Origin: Colletotrichum lupini
Taxonomy: Eukaryota > Ascomycota > Sordariomycetes > Glomerellales > Glomerellaceae
Assembly (NCBI RefSeq): GCF_023278565.1
Contig: NC_064678.1
Location: forward strand, 992,001 to 1,056,000
DNA length: 64,000 nt
Reading direction: 5' to 3'
Within the stretch, counting starts at the first letter, position 1. Every line of letters begins with the position of its first letter. The translations under genes and the position numbers were made by a program. Below, in pieces: positions 1 through 10,339 of this stretch. Below the pieces are notes generated by a model. It made no database searches, had not been told where the DNA came from, and saw nothing but the letters and a program-made list of their open reading frames with translations.

Positions 1-1547
1 TACTGTTTCAGTTCACGGTTTCCGAGGGACAAATCTCCCCAAGGATACGAGATTTCTTCACACGAGAGAGAATCACACTCCTCTTTTCACCTCCTACCGA
101 AAAGGAAACACAGCTGCCTCAAAATGACACATGCATCCGAAAGCCGTCAGCGTCGTAGATCCAAGCTGTAATGAGAAGAAATCGGCCGCCTGCAGAAAAT
201 GGATTAAATCCGTTGGTTTCTATGGTAATAAGACGAAACAAGAGCCCTTGAAGCCCTGACTCAGGACCTTCAGCCTGCGCCAGAGGCACTCAGGGAGGGT
301 TTGCCTCATTGAGATGCTTTTGTTGGTTTGAGATTATGCCTCACTGAGTTCGCTGTTAGCCGCCGGCTGCCCCAATTCGGTGCGTCACCCCGCTCTCCTC
401 CAGCCTTTATCTTTCAAGTATCAGCGAGAATCCTGGTACAATCTCAATAGCGCAAATAAAAGTGATCTTTGTCGATGCATTTGTGTCAATGCTGGGGCAT
501 TTGTGCAGTCCTCCGACCCCGGGTCAGGCTTTCACTACCGTATGAGACGAATACCAGTTGGGATAGAATTGATCACGATTTGTGACCCAAGATCCAGCCA
601 CTTTGTACGCCAAGTTCGGGATTCGCTTTTACACTTGATGATTTTCTGAATCTGGTCAAAATTGGCGTGGAACCCTTCTTCAATTTGGGTGTTGATAAAA
701 TATCTGAGAAGGATGGCCATACGTTTTATGCAAGGAAGGGAGTCTCCAGGCATCCAACTATCCTTGTCACATCTATGAGTCTTGAGGGAAGGCAGAGAGC
801 TGACTTAATATTGAAAGTTATTGAGAGGTAGAACAAGGCGACGGTCATCTCCCAGGTTCTGACTTGGCCAAACGTTCAAAATCGCTTGAGAATATTCCCG
901 TACTACCTAGTAAGAAATAGCAGATACGAAGAAATTTGATAAAAATATTGCGATATGCGATAGAACACTTTATATATTCCATCAGAAATCTGGCACTTGA
1001 TAGCCGCGGGAAGGGCAGGGCTCGTCATCTTGACTGAAGTTCTCCAGCTTGCGTCGCTACGTCCACCGGTCTCCACCGAGGCATCGGCCCAAGTTGATCA
1101 ACCGTATTCCGATGAGATTGCAGTCGTCGATTCGAGGTTTCAAAACTGTCATAATTACGACTTATTCTATCGCTCAGTCATATCGATCACCGATGCGTGC
1201 AGTTGAGAGGAGAATAAGGCGACCGCATGATGTAATTTTGGTGGCCATCCCACGACATGCTGTTATTTTGCGGGCGATGTTGTGGGGATCTGAAGTCATC
1301 CCCCTGTGGGTGCGGCGTATCTGACAGGAGGTTTATCTCCGGCTTGAGTTGATGTGAGAAGAGCTCAACATGATGTCATGCGCTCAACAGATGTTTAAAT
1401 GGCAGCTTTGGAACCTCGACGAGATGAAGAAATAGAAGGATAATCAACCCTCACAGCTACATTCAAAACATTGAAGACGGCTTTGTCCCAGCAAAACATC
1501 ATCCCCTAGAATCTTTACTCGAAGCAACACCACAGTACCCTATCAAA
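1..1547. other. Intergenic, left window edge and promoter of next gene
   Basis: No coding frame here has a start context, family resemblance or plausible splice sites. An AT-rich stretch lies at about 900-980. The last 200 bases before 1548 are A/C-rich and probably form the leader of the next gene. I see no RNA gene or repeat. Confidence 0.6.
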
Positions 1548-2143
1548 ATGTCTGCTCAGTACAAGGCTCCTAGTGCTGGCGCCAAGGTATGTCTTGACAT
1601 CCCTGGAGTCACGCAAGCCTATTTTCAACAACCTTTCCTCGGAAACCCAAACTCTGACACAAACCACAGGTTGAGCCCAGCGCCGACGTCCGTCCCACCC
1701 GATCCGAAGCAACCGGTCCCGTCCCCGCCGGCTCCCTCGCAGCCGAGTCCGCCAACAAAGGCGGCGAATTCGCCTCCAACCGCAACGTCGACACCGCCGC
1801 CGCTTCTTCCCGAACCGGCACCGGCGGTGCTCCCGGGTCTAGCGCCGCATCGATCCCCGATCAGGCCGCCGCAGCGCCGACATATGTGAACAACCAATAC
1901 AACCGCGACCCCAACGGGCCCCACGGGAAGAACATCACCGAGGGCTTCGACACGGCGAATACCAAGGACGGAGTGCAGGCTGCTTTCAACGCCGAGGTCG
2001 GTAGCGAGAATGACCCTGGCCGTGTGGCGGAGCAGGGGCTGCTGAAGAGCCAGACTAAGGCTGGAAGGGATGCTGGGCCCCGACAGACTGAGGTTGAGGG
2101 AGAGACTGTGTACGAGAAGTTGAAGAGCGATGTTCAGGCGTAG
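1548..2143 (+). CDS. Small hydrophilic, probably disordered protein of unknown function
   Basis: Two exons, 1548-1586 and 1670-2143, joined in phase 0 across an 83-nt intron (donor GTATGT, acceptor CCACAG), give 170 residues. The start ATG follows an A-rich leader (TCAAAATG). The protein has no signal peptide or membrane segment. Its first half is rich in Ala, Gly, Ser and Pro. The second half (residues about 90-165) holds the better-conserved-looking part, with motifs GPHGKNITEGF and NTKDGVQAAF, and ends in charged helices. Without splicing, the first exon runs into a Pro-rich frame that stops early, which supports the intron. The composition resembles small LEA-like or stress-induced fungal proteins, but that is inference. 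I do not recognise a named family and assign no function. Confidence 0.75.
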
Positions 2144-2516
2144 GATGTGTTTGATACAGCGTATGATTAATGATCTCTGTATGAATACTGTTGTTGAATG
2201 ACCTGATTATTGGCACCGATGGAATACCAAAACATTCCCCAACAGTGTGATTGATGAGAATTGCGAGGGGATTATCAAACTGAAAGGAGGTTGACGATGC
2301 CCTGAGACTCTACGCCACCCATTGTGACAAACAATTCCGCAAAATTTCCTGCCTGCGCGATTTGGACCAGAAATAACACCATTGCTTTTCAACATCGTCC
2401 TGTCGAGCATCCGGGCCCTTGAGGACGCACTCGAGCGCACTCGAGGCGAAGGTTTTGCGCGAACGGGACACGTGAGCTTCTTGTGCCGACCTCAGACATT
2501 ACTTATCAACGGCATC
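2144..2516. other. Intergenic between small protein gene and tRNA
   Basis: Short spacer holding the 3' end of the upstream gene and the 5' flank of the tRNA. No frame or repeat is supported. Confidence 0.5.
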
Positions 2517-2609
2517 GGGCGCTTGGTCTAGGGGTATGATTTTCGCTTCGCACTTCCGACAGGAACGCGCCTTTGTGAAAGGTCGTGGGTTCAATTCCCA
2601 CAGCGTCCA
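2517..2609 (+). tRNA. tRNA-Ala (anticodon CGC) with an intron
   Basis: Acceptor strands 2517-2523 and 2602-2608 pair over seven positions. The third pair is G3:U70, the classical alanine identity element, and the discriminator base is A (2609). The anticodon stem is 2542-2546 with 2575-2579, and the anticodon CGC is at 2549-2551. The T arm is GTGGG-TTCAATT-CCCAC (2585-2601), which is also a good B box. A 21-nt intron (2553-2573) starts one base after the anticodon, the standard place. It contains GCG (2568-2570), able to pair with the anticodon as in bulge-helix-bulge precursors. The D stem is weak (a G-U and a T-T), as in related fungal tRNAs. The body otherwise resembles tRNA-Pro, but G3:U70 and the anticodon decide for Ala. 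Confidence 0.88.
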
Positions 2610-3638
2610 ATTGTTTTGCAATTTTGATGTTCTATCGCATGTTTTTTGCTTTGTAGATAGAGCAGCAAGTCGGCTTCGATTTGCATCATTTCTTTGGTCG
2701 TTTGATGAATGGTGGTGACGGACGCTTCACTACCGGCAGGGACCAGTTGGTGAATGAAGGTGGTTGATTACCTACCTACCTACCCTCATGACTGAGCTGT
2801 GTAAGTAGTAAGTAAGTAAGTAAGTACCACTTGAGTGAGATGTATGGGTGAGTGAGTGTTCCTGATCTGCACATCATGCAATTTGTGTAGGATACCTTAC
2901 AATTCATTCCGTCATGAGCCGTTTTCCGTTCACGTCAATGAATGTATATGGCGTATTAAACTTTGTTGAGCCGTTCAGCAATGGGCGACAGACAGTTGCA
3001 GTGAGCGAGGGACGGATTCGGTCGGCCCCCGAAAGGCGAGTGGAGCCGTCAAGAATACGGTTGCCTAAATCTGTCAGTGCTAATTAACTGCATGATGCCG
3101 CGCCGTTCCCTTCCCCGGGGAATTTTCCCACTGCTGGAGACGATGGAATTTTCCATTGCAACGATGGAAGAGAGGTGCGACAAGGGCTGATCCGAGTCTT
3201 ATTCCAACATCAGACCTACTTTCACATTTCTTCCGTCCAACGCCTTTTCAAGTCTTGGCCTGCTCGCTGGACACATCAGACTCGGCATTATCACCCGAGA
3301 ACGTGCCACAAGAGGCGCAGCCGTTGACGCCGCCCCCCCTTGTTACGGGACGAGTCAGGACAAGAACGCCAAACCTTACCGCAAAGAAGCTTGTTCTTTT
3401 TCTCCTTCAGCGCTTCTCTCCTACGTCTCTACTATTATTCAGCGGGTGGTTGAGCTGCCGATGCCCCGGAACAGCAGGGAAACCGAGACACGGGAGCTGG
3501 GAACGTCAACTGTGGAACTACACCTCACTCATTGATCAACGACGATTCGACACCACCAGCAACGACGACGCAAAGGGTGGAGGATAGGCGACGTGGACAC
3601 ACACATCTCACCCATGCTCGTCCTACGGTAGACGCAAG
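2610..3638. other. Intergenic and leader of the membrane-protein gene
   Basis: Holds a short tetranucleotide-repeat patch at 2768-2826 (CTAC units followed by GTAA units). From about 3150 on it is a C-rich leader to the gene starting at 3639. A 143-codon frame at 3156-3587 is low complexity and is treated as leader. Confidence 0.5.
2768..2826. repeat. CTAC / GTAA tetranucleotide repeats
   Basis: About four CTAC units (2769-2785) and, 20 bases on, about five GTAA units (2802-2826). The two arms are only partly complementary. Typical slippage sequence; no function assigned. Confidence 0.6.
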
Positions 3639-4882
3639 ATGAGTGCGCCCGAGTCGTACCAGCTCGAGTCCCTCGCCTCGGACGGGGACGGCGTCAAGCC
3701 AACGTCGCCGACGGCCTCCATCGACCCGGCCAACGTGCGGTGGATGAACCAGGGCGACCGACGATGGGAAGTCTGCAAGATCGTGACCCGTCTGGTTGGG
3801 ACGCTGCTATGCGCCATCATCCTCATAATCATGATGGCGTGGTATGGGTACCCGCCTTGGGATAACTATAGTGTCTGGCCTTGGCTGTGTCTGCCAGGAG
3901 TAAGTTCTGTCACTTGCCCTTTCATCTCATACAGCAGGAAGCTCATCATGAGACGAAATTTAGGCTTTGCCATCGTTCATGTGGGATTTGGGGGAATTCC
4001 TCACCATCTGCGCCCGCCACGGACGCGGCATCACCCCAAAGGCTCACATTGGCCTGGAACTCATCATCTCTATCCTAGGCTTCATTGGCGGAGGCTGGCT
4101 GGCTTTCCAGCTTGGCATCCAAGAGGATGACCAGATAGGAAACAACCCGCTAAACCTCGCTCTCGTAGAGTGTATCTTTATGCTTCTCAGCGCGTGAGCA
4201 CACCTTTCTCTCGCCCTTCCCTCGCCATACTCACACTTCCTCTAGAACAATCCACATGGCACTCTTCATCCGCGCCTGTATAGAACGCAGCCGCGAAATC
4301 CGCCGGCGCAGACCGCGTGTGATGTACATCCCAGAAACAGGCCAAACAGTCTACGTCGTCGCCAAACCCTTTCCAAAACTACCTACCTGGAAATCCCAAT
4401 CCACGCGCGCCCAATCCTTCCCGCGCTCACCGCAGAGCCCTCTCAACAATTCCCTACGGCACCACTTTGCCCAACTCCAAGAAGAGATGCCTCCGCCATT
4501 ACCCGACCGGCCCGGCGATCAGTCCCCGTCTTCGGCGTCATCTATCAAACGGAAACCTTTACCGGGCGCAGGTATCCCATCGCGCACGATTCCGGCGGGC
4601 GGTGATAGTCGGGACCGGCATCTCCGGCCGAATATGCGGCCCCCGCCGGCGGATTATGAGCCTTCTGCGGAGGAGCTGGAGCGGATGAGACGGGGTGACG
4701 CGCAGCCTCAGCTTATTTTGCCGGGGGATGTGGATTTCAAGTTTGCTACGAGCGTGACTGGTATGACACCGGCTGATGCGAGCGCGAGGGAGGGCAAGTA
4801 TAGGGTGAATATGACGCAGATGCCGGTGGTGATGGGGGAGTCTTCGAGGGGTGGGAGTGCCGGCAGGACGAGGTCTATCTAA
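3639..4882 (+). CDS. Four-helix integral membrane protein, upstream tandem copy
   Basis: Exons 3639-3899, 3964-4193 and 4246-4882 join in frame (introns of 64 and 52 nt; donors GTAAGT and GTGAGC) to give 375 residues. A soluble N-terminus of about 45 residues is followed by hydrophobic helices at roughly 47-70, 78-108 (interrupted), 118-142 and 148-175. A long Pro/Arg/Ser-rich cytoplasmic-type tail then fills the rest (about 180-375), probably disordered. There is no cleavable signal peptide. The second intron falls in phase 2 just before the IHMALFI motif of helix 4. The next gene (5951) has an intron at the same place in the same phase before IHFALFI, so I infer the two are diverged duplicates. 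The four-helix shape recalls MARVEL-type proteins, but I see no diagnostic motif. Function unknown. Confidence 0.8.
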
Positions 4883-5950
4883 TTGTCTTCCGTGGCATCT
4901 GTATACCTTGCTTTGGGATACCTCATTTGAGTGTATTTCTCACTCATTTCATGTGTAGCATTTTCATGATAGGTGGGACGGCGTTTGGGGGTATCTCATG
5001 GCTGCGTAGAACAGTCTCATTTAGGAATAAGCATCTCATGATATTCTTCTGATTCATTCTTTTCATTCAATTTCGTCTACAAGTCATCTTGCAATCGCAA
5101 GATCATCAATCTCAATCATAGGAATAGCTTAGGATTGAAATCAATTCACTCACTCCAGTCCCAAATCCTCGGGCATTTCAACTCAGATGGCGTCGATCAA
5201 AAGTGCCAGCCCTTGAGCGCAAAGCAGGGCGCAGCACTAGCTCGTCGCCAATACTCAGGCTGTCAGGGGCTCGTCGCGCCGTGACAGGCCCTACCCAGGA
5301 CCAGCGACACGAGCCTCAGACCCACTGAGAGCCCACAATACAAAGATCTGACTGGCTACGGTACCACAGATGGATGGGCTTTGGGGAACGAGTGCCCCCT
5401 GTAGTGCGCTGTAGTGTGAGGTAGTGTACCTGAAGGATCATGGCAAGGTACCTAGTGTACTAAGGTACGTACTGTAGCCCCCCTGTTGGTGCCCTCTGAT
5501 CTTTTCCCAGGGTTCGAACTTTTGGCTCCTCCCCCTTGGCCCATCGGCCCCCGAGTTGCTTGTCGTCCGCCGTTCGATTTCCATCCCCGGTCCAAAACGC
5601 ATGCGACCTGAACATGCCGCCGCCGACACCCATTCTCCTCACTGCCGACCTCGCCGCGTAACCCAGCCCCTCTAACGCAGAACAACAAGCCGAGCGCCAT
5701 TCGAGATTTCTTCTGTTCGCCATCTAGACGACACTCCTCCGACACACTCACCTTCGAGCATCCCCCACAGCCTCAATGGCAACGCCATCATAAACCACGC
5801 GATCATCCCCCAAAGAATCGCCCATCCCGCGGGCTCCGAAGAGACGAAAGGAAACACACCCCCTCCCCTCGCCAAGGGGCCAAGGGGAGGACCTAGACGA
5901 TCACCAGCGATGCAGACCTACCTCTCCGCCTCCGAAAATACTCTATCAAA
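4883..5950. other. Intergenic between the two membrane-protein genes
   Basis: Contains the 3' end of the upstream gene (AT-rich to about 5160), then GC-rich sequence with repeated GTAC and AAGGTAC words (5440-5475), then a C-rich leader into 5951. Minus-strand frames at 5438-5751 and 5672-5875 are shadows without family resemblance. Confidence 0.5.
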
Positions 5951-6831
5951 ATGGACAACACGCCGCTCCACCCAGACATCACGACCCTGCCGCCCGACAC
6001 AGGCCAACGCCACGGCGACTTCCTCACTGCGATCCCCTACAACCGATCAATGTACCGCACCACCCTCCTCCTCCGCCTCGCCTCCATGCTCGACGCCGTC
6101 ATCATCCTCGCCTCGCTCGCCTCGCAAAAGGAAGACGACGCCTTCATCGCCGACAACTGGTCTTTCGGGTGTCCCACGGCAGTTCTGGGGCTGCTGTGGA
6201 GCGCGGGCGATGTAGGCGCAATGCTGGTGCGCGATCGCGGGTTCCGATGGACGAAGAACGATCCGACGAAGCTGCCGCGGAGTACAAAGTTCAGTTGGGG
6301 GAAGCCGGGCGCCCATGTGGCTGCGCATTTGCTGATTTGGTTGCCGACGGCGGCGTTTATGGGGATTGTGATTTCGAATTGGTTGTTTTATCAAAACGGG
6401 GGCGGGTCCTTGGGTGGTGTTGATCCGCGGCAGACGCATACCATGGCGGCGGTAATTTTCTTCATGTTTGTCTTGACGTATGCCTTTCCCATTTGTCGCC
6501 TCTCTGGCTCGAGCCTGGAGAGATGGCCCCCCTTTTTGAGTTTGAGAATGGCGGCTAACAACAGACTCGCAGGATGATCCACTTTGCGCTCTTCATATTT
6601 GCCATTGTCGAGGTCGACAATGTGCGACGGCATTACTCTGACGTCGTCTTCATCCCGAGGGGCGAGCTGTGCGAGATGGTGCCCGTGCCGCCATCGACGC
6701 CGTGGGAGATGTTCTCGCCGCGGAAGCTGCTTCTATCTTACTTTGCGAACCACTATGTTCGCTTTGTGCCCGGAGCAGACGGGACGGTTACTGTTGCTCG
6801 AGACTATAGTAGTCGACAGGCGAGGTTTTGA
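5951..6831 (+). CDS. Four-helix integral membrane protein, downstream tandem copy
   Basis: Exons 5951-6477 and 6573-6831 (intron 95 nt, donor GTATGC, acceptor CTCGCAG) give 261 residues. The start follows TCAAAATG. Four hydrophobic segments are visible: about 35-57, 73-95, 118-145 and 158-190. A basic loop between helices 2 and 3 contains RDRGFRWTKND. The intron splits an ACG codon in phase 2 immediately before MIHFALFIFAIVEV. The upstream neighbour has the matching intron before TIHMALFIRACIE. Both proteins also share a W...P pattern and an acidic G-[DE] pair between helices 1 and 2. I infer an old tandem duplication. This copy lacks the long disordered tail of its neighbour and ends after about 70 soluble residues. 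No enzyme or transporter signature is visible. Confidence 0.8.
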
Positions 6832-8353
6832 AGAGGGCCGGCCATTTACAAACACATACACAAGCCGCAACGTTGGCTCTCTGAAACAAAACAGAGGCTC
6901 CGAGTCTGATTCAAAGACTTGAGTAATTTTTCGAACACATCGAGAATGGATGCTCAAGAGGCACTATTCATCTTACTTTACCTAAAGTAAGTATAACGGA
7001 AAGGATTGATAGAAGGAACACTGGATCCCCCGCAGGATCATCGCAGAAACAAGCGTCATTTGATTTTAACAACAGCTGGATTGATACCCAGGGATATATG
7101 GAGTACGTATGGCAATCATTTAGCAGCAGATAATGGACAATAATAAAAAGCATCAAACCATCATAAATAGCTCCTTCCTGCCCTTGGTCAGCCGGTTCGG
7201 TGTTGGCAGCCTCATGTTTCGGCCCTGCCAATCAAGTCAGGCGGATTAGCACGTGACGCGTGACGTCAAGCCCCGCGGCTCCGTGTTGCTGCACAGTGGC
7301 GTCAGGCTGGGTCTCTGAGCCTTGAGGAGGGTCTCTTTTTGAGGGTCTTTGAGGGTCTTGGGCGGGACAGCTGAGCTTTCCCATTTCCACCCTCAGTTCC
7401 AGGGAATGATTACGATTAGATAAGAAATAGATGAGAGGGGATAGGTGCCCAATTAATCGTGAACCGTGTAAGAATAGTCCCAGGAAACACCGCGTGAAAG
7501 GTGGCCTCGAACTGCAAGCGAGTGACCAAGACTCTATTAGGTAAGGCACCAAGAACTACCTTAACATGCCAATGTAGCACCTGCGTGAAATGGCAAGGAA
7601 AAATATCCGGCACTTTAAGACCATGAGGATGGCAGGAAGAAAAGGTCCTCCTTCTTGCCGCAAGAGTCACTGTCCGGGAGTCAAACGGAGAAGGCGGTCG
7701 GGGTACGTACCGCTTACTCGTGCTTGCATCACACCTGTTTCCTGAGGTGGGCAAGAGCAGAGAGCACGGTGCACGGGAGATGCATTTTGCGTTTGTTGGT
7801 GCCTTATCGCCTCGCTACCCTATCGCTTATCAGCTTTTTCAAAATTTTGAGGTCGTTTGCCCCACTACCTAAGGTACCAACTCTGCGAACATGGAACCTG
7901 GCCGCAGCATGGAGCGGGCTGTCCGCTCTCAGCGCTGCGCTGTGTGTGAGCCTGTGAAGTGTGTCCAGTTGCCCCTCCCCACCCAAAATCATCCTTTCTC
8001 CAGCCTGGGAGGGGTGGTGGGTGTGTTTCGCACCGCCGCTCTTTGTCTCTTTCTCTGTGTGTGTGGTCACCCTGCCACCAGACGTCAACCTTTGAATTTT
8101 TTCTTTTCTCCTACACGCCTCATCCTCCCAATTCTCCTCTCTCTCTCCCAGTCGACTTCATCGCCGACTTGATACCTGCGTGACACTTTTACGCTCGTCG
8201 ACGCATCACTAGGAAACACGAAAAGGTCTTCTTCGTATCCTTATCCCCCCCTCCTTTTTTTCTCCGTCTTCTTTTTGGGCGACCACAGGTTCCCCGCCAT
8301 CGCTTAGAGGAAAAAAAAAATAACCCCGCCATCAACCACAAACCACCGTCATC
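6832..8353. other. Intergenic and promoter/leader of ARB1
   Basis: Near 6972-6991 is a perfect 9-bp inverted repeat with a 2-base spacer. From about 7950 the plus strand becomes strongly pyrimidine-rich (runs of CTCTCT, TTTTTCTCC) up to the ARB1 start, as expected for a highly transcribed fungal gene. Frames in this stretch are low complexity. Confidence 0.55.
6972..6991. repeat. Short perfect inverted repeat
   Basis: CTTACTTTA at 6972-6980 and its reverse complement at 6983-6991, spacer CC. It lies 140 bases after the stop codon of the membrane-protein gene, so it could form a hairpin in the 3' untranslated region. Role unknown. Confidence 0.6.
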
Positions 8354-10339
8354 ATGGTTTCCTCATCCAAGGAGAAGAGACTCGCCAAGAAGGCCGCCGA
8401 GGGCAAGCTCGATAAGAAGAAGGGCTCTAAGAATGTCAGCACGACTGCCTCATCGGTCAACGGCGATGAAATCGCTGCCAACAATGACTCGGAAGAGGTC
8501 AAGCGCCTCGCCGACCAGATGGACAAGCACGGCATTTCTGACCGTGTCACCACCGGTGTTCTGGCCTCCACCCAGGCTAGCAGAGACGTCAAGATCACCA
8601 GTGCCTCCCTCGTCTTCCACGGCCGCGTCCTCTTCAACGACACCACCCTCGAGCTGACCTATGGCCGCCGATACGGTCTCTTGGGAGAGAACGGTTGCGG
8701 AAAGTCCACCCTTCTCAAGGCCATTGCCGCCCGCGAGTTCCCCATTCCCGAGCACGTCGATATCTACCTCTTGAACGAGGGTGCTCCTCCCAGCGAGCTC
8801 GGTGCCCTTGAATGGGTCGTTACTGAGGCCGAGCGCGAGATGGAGCGTCTCGACAAGTTGGCCGAGAAGATTCTCGAGGACGAGGGTCCCGAGTCACCTG
8901 TCCTCATGGACCTGTACGAGGTATGTTCCGCTTCTGCTTCCCTTGCTTGCCTAGACCTGAAAGCCTAGGCCAAGACCTCTAGAAACCGATCATGATCTAA
9001 CAGCCTTCGTAGCACATGGAGAAAATGGACCCCTCTACCTTCGCTACCCGCGCCTCCCTTATCTTGACCGGTCTGGGTTTCAATAAGGTCACCATCCACA
9101 AGAAGACAAAGGACATGTCTGGTGGCTGGAGAATGCGTGTCGCCCTTGCCAAGGCTTTGTTTGTCAAGCCCTCGCTGCTGTTGCTCGACGACCCTACTGC
9201 CCATTTGGATCTCGAGGCCTGTGTGTGGCTTGAGGAGTACCTGAAGAAGTGGGATCGTACCTTGGTCCTCGTTTCCCACTCCATGGATTTCCTTAATGGT
9301 GTTTGCACCACCATGATCGACATGCGTGGCAAGCAGCTCCTCTACTACGGAGGTAACTACGACATCTACGACAGAACCCGTACCGAGCAGGAGACGAACC
9401 AGATGAAGGCCTACCAGAAGCAACAGGACGAAATTGTGCACATCAAGAAGTTCATTGCCAGCGCCGGTACCTACGCCAACTTGGTCAGACAGGCAAAGTC
9501 CCGTCAGAAGATTCTCGACAAGATGGAGGCCGACGGTTTCATCCAGCCCGTCATCCCCGATAAAGTCTTCACCTTCCGTTTCGCCGACGTCGAGAAGCTC
9601 CCCCCTCCCGTTCTGTCTTTCGACGACGTTACCTTTTCTTACTCTGGCGACCCCAAGGACGACTTGTACCGTAACATTGACCTCGGTTTCGACATGGACT
9701 CCCGTACCGCGCTCGTCGGACCCAACGGTGTTGGCAAGTCTACTCTGCTGCGCCTGATGACCGGCAAGCTCTCCCCCACCGCCGGTTCCGTCACCCGCCA
9801 CACCCACTTGAAGCTTGGTCTGTACTCCCAGCACAGCGCTGAGCAGCTCGACTTGACCAAGTCCGCCCTGGACTTCGTCCGTGAGAAGTACGCAGAGAAG
9901 TCCCAGGACTACCAGTACTGGCGCCAGCAACTCGGCCGCTACGGTCTGACCGGTGAGGCCCAGACCTCCCTGATCGGCACCCTGTCCGACGGACAGAAGT
10001 CCCGTATCGTCTTCGCTCTGCTTGCCATCGAGTCCCCCAACATGCTGTTGCTCGACGAGCCTACCAACGGTCTGGATATTCCCACCATTGACTCCCTGGC
10101 CGAGGCCATCAACGCCTTCTCTGGTGGTGTTATCGTCGTCTCCCACGACTTCAGGTAAGAATCCACCCTCTGCTTGTGTATTTAGATGTTCTCGATACTA
10201 ACTCTTCCATAGACTTCTTGACAAGATTGCCAAGCAGATTCTCGTGTGCGAGGACCGGACCATCAAGCCTTGGGGCGACTCCATCGGAGCGTACAAGAAC
10301 TACCTTCGCAAGAAGATGGTTTCTACCGGCGCTGTCTAA
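8354..10339 (+). CDS. ARB1: ABC-F ATPase, ARB1 family (ribosome biogenesis)
   Basis: Exons 8354-8920, 9013-10154 and 10213-10339 give 611 residues, the usual length for ARB1/ABCF2. The protein is soluble, has two ATP-binding cassettes and no membrane domain. The lysine-rich N-terminus ([13 protein letters not shown]) is typical. Cassette 1: Walker A GENGCGKS at about 112, signature SGGWRMR at about 226, Walker [13 protein letters not shown] at about 245. Cassette 2: Walker A GPNGVGKS at about 425, signature LSDGQKSR at about 513, Walker [13 protein letters not shown] at about 533. By family knowledge ARB1 shuttles between nucleus and cytoplasm and assists 40S and 60S maturation. Cassette 1 has Asp where the catalytic Glu usually stands (DDPT rather than DEPT), while cassette 2 is canonical. 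The pyrimidine-rich leader fits a ribosome-biogenesis gene. Splice sites all keep the frame. Confidence 0.93.

Noticed and set aside
3156..3587. 143-codon plus frame before the first membrane-protein gene
   Set aside because: Pro/Ser/Thr-rich leader sequence with no family character.
8965..10146. 393-codon minus-strand frame opposite ARB1
   Set aside because: Exact shadow of the conserved ARB1 exon, caused by codon bias; Gly/Val/Leu-rich without motifs.
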